Below are positions 7,229 through 12,617 of a stretch of DNA of 13,494 nt, piece by piece. The stretch spans positions 1 to 13,494 of the forward strand of contig DATDGI010000384.1 of assembly GCA_036522155.1 (NCBI GenBank), read 5' to 3'. The notes below the pieces were generated by a model that did no database searches, was not told the origin of the DNA, and saw only the letters and a list, made by a program, of their open reading frames with translations. Both the position numbers and the translations under genes were made by a program. Positions within the stretch are counted from its first letter, which is position 1. Each line of letters begins with the position of its first letter. The DNA comes from UBA9676 sp036522155 (GTDB lineage Bacteria; Actinomycetota; Actinomycetes; Streptosporangiales; Streptosporangiaceae).

Positions 7229-7855
7229 TCAGCCGGGCAGCGGCGGGAGCTTGCCCGAGGCCGCGGTCGCCCGTACCCCCACCATCATGATCTTGTAGAC
7301 GTAGGCCCGCTGGCGGTCCAGCGTCCGCAGGTCGAGCTGGAGCCGGGCGGTGGCGGCGGCCCGGGCCGCACCGTGGGTCTGCAGGATCCGCGCGACGTCG
7401 GTCTGCACGTTCTGCGCGTCCGGGAAGGCCCAGGTGACCAGGCCGTTCGCCGCGCTGTCGAGATGGAAGCTGGCCAGTGACTCGTGAACCTGGTACTGGG
7501 TCAGGTCAGCGAGCAGTTCGTTGTTGGCGGGCACGCAGTTGGCCGCCCCGTAGGTGGCGATGCCGGTCGCGGTGGCGACGTCGTGACTGGCCCCGGCCTG
7601 AATCTCGTGCAGCGCGGTCAGCGACTCGGACACCCCGCCCGCGCAGGACTGGATGTCGTAGGTCATGTCGTGCAGGAAGCCGTTCATGTCGGTGGCGCGC
7701 TCGGCCCGGCTGGGGTGGTGCGCGAGCCCGACCAGGACCGCGGCCGCCAGCACCAGCGCGCCGGCCACCCACAGCCAGCGCGGGGTCTTGTGCACCGGCC
7801 ACCGGCCGTGCCGGAGCGGGACGTGCGGCGGGTCGGTGGTAACGGGTGGCTGCAT
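7229..7855 (-). CDS. Membrane-anchored protein of unknown function with two extracytoplasmic cysteines
   Basis: I do not recognise this 208-residue protein. Residues 1-26 are a basic, Pro-rich cytoplasmic segment, residues 27-46 form one membrane helix, and the remaining ~160 residues lie outside. They look largely alpha-helical with Ala- and Gln-rich repeats (helical-bundle-like). There are exactly two cysteines, C71 and C107, both outside the membrane, so one disulfide or a metal-thiolate site is possible. AAGGCGGA before the ATG is a good ribosome binding site. It is the last gene of a packed minus-strand unit, 9 bp after the TlpA-like gene, next to an oxidase cluster. A role as thiol or copper partner in oxidase assembly is suggested only by context. 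Confidence 0.75.
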   Translation of the reverse strand: MQPPVTTDPPHVPLRHGRWPVHKTPRWLWVAGALVLAAAVLVGLAHHPSRAERATDMNGFLHDMTYDIQSCAGGVSESLTALHEIQAGASHDVATATGIATYGAANCVPANNELLADLTQYQVHESLASFHLDSAANGLVTWAFPDAQNVQTDVARILQTHGAARAAATARLQLDLRTLDRQRAYVYKIMMVGVRATAASGKLPPLPG

Positions 7856-7864
7856 GGGTCCGCC

Positions 7865-8449
7865 TTAGTGTGCCCGCTGGCCGATCAGGGCGGCGCCCGC
7901 GATCAGTTCGGCCTCGGTGACCCGCCCGTAGACCTGCTTGACGATCTGGTGGCGGGCGTTCAGGAAGAAGGTGTCAGGCAATCCCGGCAGATCGTAGGCG
8001 ATCACGGTGGGGTCGGTCGACGGTTCGGTGACAACCGGGTAGGCGACGCCGGTCCGGTGCACGAACGCCAGCGCCGACGGCGTGGTGTCGCTCACGTCGA
8101 TGCCGATGATCTTCACCTGGCCGTGCCTGGCCCGGTAGAACCGGGCGATCATGGGGGTCTCCCGCTGGCAGGGGGCGCACCATGAGGCGAAGAAGTTCAC
8201 GATGACCGGCTGCCCGGCCAGGGAGTTGAGCGAGAGCTGCCGCCCCGGGTGGCCGAGTTCGGCCAGGGTGAAGTTCTTCGCCGGTCTCGCGGCCGGGCGC
8301 TCAGGGCCGCTGGCCCCGGTGAAACTCAGGACCACGATCGCGCCGACGCCCAGCACGATCGCGGCGAGCGCGGCGAGCCGGCCCGGCCCGAGGCCGCGCA
8401 GCCGCTCCGGCCAGCCAGGCGTGCCCGGCCCGCCCGGTGCTGTGGTCAT
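7865..8449 (-). CDS. TlpA/ResA-type membrane-anchored thioredoxin
   Basis: Thiol-disulfide protein of 194 residues with the thioredoxin fold facing outside the membrane. Residues 1-24 are cytoplasmic, 25-45 are the membrane anchor, and the domain runs from about 55 to the end. The redox motif is WCAPC with C91 and C94 in NFFASWCAPC, and the cis-proline loop is seen in LPGLPDTFFLN. This arrangement is typical of TlpA, ResA and CcmG proteins. I chose the ATG at 8449: it overlaps the kinase stop as ATGA and has AAGGCAGGA 4-12 nt upstream, whereas the ATG at 8467 lacks a clear site. In this operon, beside an oxidase with a CuA site, reduction of CuA cysteines (the known role of TlpA in Bradyrhizobium) is a reasonable inference. 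Cytochrome c maturation is the alternative, but no ccs or ccm genes are visible here. Confidence 0.88.
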   Translation of the reverse strand: MTTAPGGPGTPGWPERLRGLGPGRLAALAAIVLGVGAIVVLSFTGASGPERPAARPAKNFTLAELGHPGRQLSLNSLAGQPVIVNFFASWCAPCQRETPMIARFYRARHGQVKIIGIDVSDTTPSALAFVHRTGVAYPVVTEPSTDPTVIAYDLPGLPDTFFLNARHQIVKQVYGRVTEAELIAGAALIGQRAH

Positions 8450-9774
8450 GATGTCCTGCCTTGCCATGAGTTCTCCAGCGCGGTCGTTCCTGGCACCGGC
8501 TGCGCTGGGCCTGCCAGCACCTCTGCTGGCACCGTACCGCCGCCCCCGTCCGCGGCGGCCGCCACCGGCAGCACCAGCTCGAACTCGCTGCCCTGGCCGG
8601 GGGTGCTGCGTACCAGCGCCTCGCCGCCGTGGGCCCGGGCGACCGCCCGGACCAGGGCCAGGCCAAGTCCGGTGCGCCGGCCGTCACCGGGCGCGGCCCC
8701 GGACCGGAACCGGTTGAAGATGTGCTCACGCTCGGCGGCCGGGATACCGGCACCGCTGTCCGCGATGATCATGCGCCCGGTGGCACCGCCGTCGCCGGAC
8801 AGCACGGTCAGCTGGATCGTCCCGCCGTCCCCGGTATGCCGGACCGCGTTCTCCAGGAGGGCGTCCACGGCCAGGCCCAGCCGCTCCCGGTCGGCGTCCA
8901 CCGTGACCGCGTCCAGCCGCCCGAGCTGCCATGTGCGCGCCGCGGTGGGCATCCACTTGCGCAGGGCCTCCATCGTGAACCGGTCCAGCGCGACCGGCTC
9001 GGGGCGGAGGAACTCGGGATCCTCGGCGGCCGCGATCATCAGCAGCCGCTCGCCGAGGCGGCGCAGCCGGGCCAGCTCACCGACGACCACATCGATGTCC
9101 CGTTCCCGGCGCCCGCTGCCGGCCAGCTCGCCGGCCAGCAGCTCGGCGTGGCCCAGGGCGATGGTGATCGGGGTGCGCAGCTGATGGGACGCGTCCTGCA
9201 GGAACCGGCGCTGGGTGGCGAGCAGGCGGGCGTTCTCCGCGCTCACCCGGGAGCGTTCCTCGTCGGCCAGCAGCCGCCGCCGCGCGTGCCAGACCATGGC
9301 CCAGAACATCGCGGCCATCAGCGGCACCTCGGTCAGCTCGTCCAGCGGCTGGGTGTGATGCCGGACGTCCCAGCCGATCGCCGCGCCGGTGGCCAGGATG
9401 ACCACGCCGAGCACCCACAGGGTGGGCCGGGCCGCCCACACCCGGAAGCCGTACAGAATCGTGAAGCTGATCCAGATGAAGTGGAACGGCACGGTCTCCC
9501 AGTGCGGGAAGAGCATCATCCCGGCCAGGTTGGCCACCGAGAACGCCACCCACGCGGCGTCCACCCAGCCGGACCGGAACGGCCAGCGGGCCGGCCGCGT
9601 CCCCCGGCCCGGATGGTCACCGTCGCGCAGGAACGGCAGCGCGCCAAGTACCGGGGGCAGCAATGCGCCCGGCACCCGGCGGGCGAGCGACAGCATCCGC
9701 CCCGGCGTGGCGCGAGCCGCGTGCCGCCAGGCCGCTGGCCGCGTCCGCTCACGAGGCGAGCCGGTAGCCCTCAC
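8446..9774 (-). CDS. Four-helix membrane sensor histidine kinase
   Basis: Kinase of 442 residues. Membrane helices are predicted at about 71-90, 97-111, 116-135 and 147-163 with only short loops, so there is no separate extracytoplasmic sensor domain. A coiled linker (165-190) precedes the dimerisation H-box with phospho-acceptor H197 in DASHQLRTPI. The ATPase domain has the N-box N309 in LLENAVRHT, G1 in DSGAGIP (339-345) and G2 in GLGLALV (369-375). A Gly/Ala/Pro-rich tail of about 35 residues follows. The GTG start at 9774 lies inside the regulator gene (26-bp overlap); a start at M27 is also possible because the first 50 residues have no recognised domain. Its 3' end overlaps the TlpA-like gene by 4 bp. 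The signal is unknown; context suggests a redox, copper or oxygen-related cue. Confidence 0.88.
   Translation of the reverse strand: MRATGSPRERTRPAAWRHAARATPGRMLSLARRVPGALLPPVLGALPFLRDGDHPGRGTRPARWPFRSGWVDAAWVAFSVANLAGMMLFPHWETVPFHFIWISFTILYGFRVWAARPTLWVLGVVILATGAAIGWDVRHHTQPLDELTEVPLMAAMFWAMVWHARRRLLADEERSRVSAENARLLATQRRFLQDASHQLRTPITIALGHAELLAGELAGSGRRERDIDVVVGELARLRRLGERLLMIAAAEDPEFLRPEPVALDRFTMEALRKWMPTAARTWQLGRLDAVTVDADRERLGLAVDALLENAVRHTGDGGTIQLTVLSGDGGATGRMIIADSGAGIPAAEREHIFNRFRSGAAPGDGRRTGLGLALVRAVARAHGGEALVRSTPGQGSEFELVLPVAAAADGGGGTVPAEVLAGPAQPVPGTTALENSWQGRTS
8454..8462 (-). promoter_or_regulatory. Shine-Dalgarno deciding the TlpA-like start
   Basis: On the minus strand the sequence is AAGGCAGGA, 4 nt before the ATG at 8449. 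The ATG and the kinase TGA overlap as ATGA. This favours a coupled start at 8449 rather than the ATG at 8467, which would overlap the site. Confidence 0.5.
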
Positions 9775-10456
9775 CGCGCACCGTCTTGATCAGGTCGAAG
9801 CCGAGCTTGGATCGCAGCCGGCGGACGCAGACGTCCACCACGTTCGAGCCGGGGTCGAAGTCGTAGCCCCAGACCGAGGCCAGCAGCTGGCCCTTGCCCA
9901 CCGGCTGGCCGACGTGTTCCATGAGCTCCCTGAGCAGCAGGAACTCCAGCCTGGTCAGGGCGACAGGGCCACCGCCGATGTTGGCCTCCAGCCGGCCCAC
10001 GTCCAGGATCAGGTCGCCCGCTCGCAGCACCTCGTTGACCTGGTGGCTGTCGCCACGCAGCCGGACCCGCACCCGGGCCAGCAGTTCGGCCAGTGAAAAG
10101 GGCTTGGTCAGGTAGTCCTGGGCGCCGAGTTCGAGGCAGTCGACCTTGGTGGTCACATCGGCCAGGCAGGACAGCACCAGCACGGCCTGCTCGCGCCGTT
10201 CCCGCATGAGCTGGGACAGAAAGTGGCGGCCATCCAGGCCCGGCATGATCAGGTCCAGGATGACCAGGTCGTAGTCACCGAGGATGGCCAGCCGGAGCCC
10301 CTCGGTCCCATCGCAGGCGGCATCGACCGCGTATCCGGCGGTCACCAGCGCGCGGCTGATGAAATCACGGATCCGGGGCTCGTCGTCGACGACCAGGATG
10401 CGCTGCCCTGACGTGCCGTCCGCGTGCTCGGATGCCGTGATCGGCAGTCGTGTCAT
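9749..10456 (-). CDS. OmpR/PhoB-family response regulator
   Basis: Transcription factor of 235 residues and cognate regulator of the overlapping kinase gene. The receiver domain (about 18-135) has the acidic pair D24-D25 in LVVDDEP, phospho-acceptor D68 in DLVILDLIMPG, S96 at the switch position and K118 in LTKPF. The C-terminal winged-helix domain (about 140-235) has the family pattern LTRLEFLLLRELMEH, the recognition helix around VDVCVRRLRSKLG, and the terminal hairpin TVRGEGYRL. About 17 residues precede the first receiver strand, so a later start is conceivable, but the ATG at 10456 has TAAGG upstream. It is transcribed divergently from the cupredoxin-oxidase genes across a 389-bp region, so it is the obvious candidate regulator of both units. 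Phosphorylated family members bind direct repeats with 10-11 bp spacing, and one such pair is present in that region. Confidence 0.92.
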   Translation of the reverse strand: MTRLPITASEHADGTSGQRILVVDDEPRIRDFISRALVTAGYAVDAACDGTEGLRLAILGDYDLVILDLIMPGLDGRHFLSQLMRERREQAVLVLSCLADVTTKVDCLELGAQDYLTKPFSLAELLARVRVRLRGDSHQVNEVLRAGDLILDVGRLEANIGGGPVALTRLEFLLLRELMEHVGQPVGKGQLLASVWGYDFDPGSNVVDVCVRRLRSKLGFDLIKTVRGEGYRLAS

Positions 10457-10611
10457 GTTGCCTTACCCGCCACCGCAGCTCGCGCTGGATGGCCCTTCCT
10501 CTGACGAGCGTCCACCTCCTGGCAGGCGCTGGTCAACCGGCATTTAGCAAACCATTGCACAGCCGCCGCGTGCAGCGCAGGAACGCGGGGGACACATGAT
10601 GTAGCATTGTG

Positions 10612-10626
10612 TAACCAAATACTAAC
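10612..10626. promoter_or_regulatory. TAAC direct repeat at 11-bp spacing, candidate response-regulator site
   Basis: TAAC occurs at 10612-10615 and 10623-10626, embedded in gtgTAACcaaa and tacTAACggaa. The 11-bp period matches the half-site spacing used by OmpR/PhoB-type regulators, and the adjacent gene encodes one. The motif is short, so chance occurrence is possible. Confidence 0.3.
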
Positions 10627-10685
10627 GGAAGGTTGATACCGCCTGTTCAGACATAGTGACGGTACTCACCGGAATGAGCGTGATC

Positions 10686-10701
10686 ATGACAATTTGGTCA
10701 T
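10686..10701. repeat. Imperfect palindrome ATGACAATTTGGTCAT
   Basis: ATGACAA and TTG-TCAT are inverted 7-bp arms around a central T, with one extra G in the right arm. It lies about 150 bp upstream of the cupredoxin start in the A/T-rich part of the divergent region and could be an operator for a dimeric regulator. Confidence 0.3.
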
Positions 10702-10757
10702 CCAGGGTCCGCACTGTTGCCGAATGCACCTGATGCCCAGAAGATCGGGTCCGTAAC

Positions 10758-10799
10758 AGGTCTCCGGCCGGGGTTCCTGGGGACACACACGGCCGGCCT
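10758..10799 (+). repeat. GC-rich hairpin ahead of the cupredoxin gene
   Basis: CCGGCCG (10764-10770) pairs with CGGCCGG (10790-10796) around a 19-nt loop. AGG (10758-10760) and CCT (10797-10799) extend the stem past a 3-nt bulge. It ends 46 bp before the GTG start, so it would lie in the mRNA leader if transcription begins in the A/T-rich block upstream. Confidence 0.3.
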
Positions 10800-10845
10800 C
10801 AATCGTGTGCGCGCTGCGCCCGCGAAGATAGTGAGGTGGTGACTG

Positions 10846-11592
10846 GTGTCTGTGCCAGTCCGTGTCGCGACCCTGCTGGTGGCCTTCGCCCTGGTGGTCG
10901 CGGGTGCGGTCTTCGTTGTCATCCACTACCTGGTCAGCGGTCCGGCCACGGTCGACTACACCTCCGTGGCGTCCAATGGCCAGGTCAATGTGGTGATGCA
11001 GGAGGACCCGCAGAACAACTCGGTGAGCACGCCCAACTGGGTCAGCTACTACGTCCAGGACCCGCAGACCAAGGCGTGGGTCCACACGACGCTGTTCAAG
11101 GTCCCGGCCCACACCCGGGTGAACATGACCATCCTGGGCTACGACGGCTGCACCCCGCTGCGGAACAACTTCTGGAGCCAGATCCAGGGCACGATCGGCG
11201 GCACGGTGACCGTGCAGCAGTTCGGCCAGAAGCTCAACTCCCAGGGCGTGGCCGTAGCGAGCTCGCCGACGCGGGCCTATGGCCCACCGGTGACGACCTC
11301 GGTCATCAACTCGTGGTCCAGCTGCAACGTGGCCCACACGTTCGCCATTCCGAGCATGAACGTCTACGTGCCGGTGGCCTCGCCCAATGCGAACAACTCG
11401 CTCAACAACCTGTGCGCGGTGTCGCCGTGTACCTCGGGCCCGCACGCGGTGGAAACCTTCAGCTTCATGACCCGCGCCAGCGGTATCTACCGCTGGCAGT
11501 GCCTGATCCCGTGCGGCGGCGGGTTCATCGACGGCAACGGTGGTCCTATGCAAACGATCGGTTACATGACCGGCAACATGGTGGTGAGCTGA
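10846..11592 (+). CDS. Membrane-anchored cupredoxin-like protein with altered CuA-type motif
   Basis: Protein of 248 residues with one N-terminal membrane helix (about 7-30) and an exported beta-rich domain. The C-terminal half aligns by eye with the CuA domain of oxidase subunit II. H164 in VAHTFAIPSMNVYVPV sits where the first CuA His sits. IYRWQC-LIPCGGGF supplies C219 and C223 with the same Cys-x3-Cys spacing. M235 and M241 follow in GGPMQTIGYM. The second CuA histidine (CGxxH) is replaced by Phe, and a short Gly-rich insertion precedes the Met. Other cysteines are C102, C160, C190 and C195. The GTG start at 10846 follows GAGGTGG. The stop shares one base with the next gene's ATG (TGATG), so it is coupled to subunit II. 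It may be an extra electron-transfer or copper-delivery subunit of this oxidase; copper binding is inference. Confidence 0.8.
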   Translation: MSVPVRVATLLVAFALVVAGAVFVVIHYLVSGPATVDYTSVASNGQVNVVMQEDPQNNSVSTPNWVSYYVQDPQTKAWVHTTLFKVPAHTRVNMTILGYDGCTPLRNNFWSQIQGTIGGTVTVQQFGQKLNSQGVAVASSPTRAYGPPVTTSVINSWSSCNVAHTFAIPSMNVYVPVASPNANNSLNNLCAVSPCTSGPHAVETFSFMTRASGIYRWQCLIPCGGGFIDGNGGPMQTIGYMTGNMVVS

Positions 11593-12545
11593 TGAGCGAA
11601 TCGACATCCGCCCCGGCTCCGGCCCCGGCGGCCGGTGAACCGCGACACGGGCTGCGGATCCTGACCATCTGGCTGCCGCTGGCGATCATCGCCGATCTGC
11701 TGATCGGGCTTCTCTGGTACCCGCACATCCCGCCCGGCCGGATGTCGGACCAGGCCCAGGGCCAGCAGTTCGACATCGGGGTCATGGCCCTGATGTGCAC
11801 ACCGGTGGTGCTGTTCGTCTGGGTCTACGCCGCCTACGCCCTCACCGTCTGGCGCCGCAAGCCGGGCGACGAGGCGGACGGGGCGCCTATCGCCGGCAAC
11901 ACCAGGGTGCAGGCGACCTGGATCACCGTCACCTCCGTGATCGTGCTCGGCCTGTTCGTGTTCGGCACGGTCCAGCTGATCCTGCCCGCCGGGGCGGGAG
12001 CCGGCGAGGGGCCGTCGCCGATCTGGAAGCCCAGCGGCAGCAACTTCCTCCAGGTGCAGGCCATCGGCCAGCAGTGGACCTGGAGCTTCCGCTACCCGCA
12101 GTTCGGCGGCATGGAGACCACCCAGATGCTGCTGCCACTGAACCGGCAGGTCGAAATCCACGTGACCTCGCTGGATGTCATCCACAGCTTCTGGTCCTAC
12201 CAGCTCGGGGTCAAGGCCGACGCCAACCCGGGCGTCGACAACGTCGCCTTCTTCAAGCCGCAGGAGCTCGGCACGTTCATCATCCGCTGCAACGAGCTGT
12301 GCGGCATCTGGCACGGGGCCATGTTCACCAACGGCCATGTGGTCAGCCCGGCGGCCTTCCAGACCTGGGCCACCGCGATGCAGGCCAAGGAGCAGCGGGC
12401 GGGCGTCCTCGCCGCGCTGCCCCCCTACGCCACGACCTACGACCCGACGACGATCGCGCAGCTGGGCAAGACGTGGACGAAGGTGCTCGGCATCACCGGC
12501 TCGCCGGGCTACTACTACTCGCCCGCCAACCCGGTGCAGCCGTGA
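11592..12545 (+). CDS. Cytochrome c oxidase subunit II with complete CuA site
   Basis: Subunit of 317 residues that accepts electrons from cytochrome c (or a cupredoxin) through binuclear copper CuA outside the membrane. All CuA ligands are visible: H198 in DVIHSFW, then C233, E235, C237, H241 and M244 in CNELCGIWHGAMF. The aromatic electron-entry patch is QQWTWSFRYP (160-169). Three hydrophobic segments (about 21-43, 60-86, 107-131) are seen where classical subunit II has two helices, so the first may be a signal sequence or an extra helix. There is no CxxCH, so no fused cytochrome c domain. After CuA comes a tail of about 70 residues ending in a Tyr-rich GYYYSP stretch. The start overlaps the cupredoxin stop by one base. 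I leave ctaC out because this locus differs from the usual actinobacterial ctaC-ctaD set. Confidence 0.93.
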   Translation: MSESTSAPAPAPAAGEPRHGLRILTIWLPLAIIADLLIGLLWYPHIPPGRMSDQAQGQQFDIGVMALMCTPVVLFVWVYAAYALTVWRRKPGDEADGAPIAGNTRVQATWITVTSVIVLGLFVFGTVQLILPAGAGAGEGPSPIWKPSGSNFLQVQAIGQQWTWSFRYPQFGGMETTQMLLPLNRQVEIHVTSLDVIHSFWSYQLGVKADANPGVDNVAFFKPQELGTFIIRCNELCGIWHGAMFTNGHVVSPAAFQTWATAMQAKEQRAGVLAALPPYATTYDPTTIAQLGKTWTKVLGITGSPGYYYSPANPVQP

Positions 12546-12552
12546 CCGGGCC

Positions 12553-12566
12553 CCGGCCGCGGCCGG
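12553..12566 (+). repeat. 14-bp perfect palindrome between subunit II and subunit I genes
   Basis: CCGGCCGCGGCCGG lies 8 bp after the subunit II stop and about 50 bp before the subunit I start. As RNA it could form a tight hairpin affecting message stability or the ratio of the two subunits. It has no T-tract, and the next gene has a strong ribosome binding site, so full termination is unlikely. Confidence 0.3.
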
Positions 12567-12605
12567 CGGCGCACGCAGCGACAGTTCATTCGACCCGTTC
12601 GATGA

Positions 12606-12613
12606 AGAGGTGA
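12606..12613 (+). promoter_or_regulatory. Strong Shine-Dalgarno for oxidase subunit I
   Basis: AGAGGTGA sits 4 nt before the ATG at 12618. It fixes the start of subunit I far upstream of the conserved helix I, so the long N-terminal extension appears to be genuinely translated. Confidence 0.6.
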
Positions 12614-12617
12614 CCGG

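Larger units (their letters stand above)
10457..10845. promoter_or_regulatory. Divergent control region between the response regulator and oxidase genes
   Basis: This 389-bp gap has no convincing gene. Its middle (about 10535-10710) is clearly richer in A/T than the rest of the window. It contains TGCAC/GTGCA inverted arms (10556-10560, 10570-10574), an 11-bp-spaced TAAC pair (10612, 10623), an imperfect palindrome (10686-10701) and a GC-rich hairpin close to the cupredoxin start (10758-10799). I could not assign trustworthy -10/-35 boxes. Two divergent promoters must lie here or upstream genes would be silent; control by the adjacent regulator is inference. Confidence 0.5.

Noticed and set aside
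8629..9789. Plus-strand open frame opposite the histidine kinase
   Set aside because: The kinase on the other strand has all catalytic boxes; this frame is Gln/Gly/His/Pro-rich with no domain.
10591..10611. ACACA...TGTGT inverted arms
   Set aside because: Only 5 bp per arm with an 11-nt spacer and no further symmetry; likely by chance.
10684..11607. Minus-strand open frame across the divergent region and cupredoxin gene
   Set aside because: It overlaps a gene with a membrane anchor, cupredoxin motifs and a good ribosome binding site, and has shadow composition.
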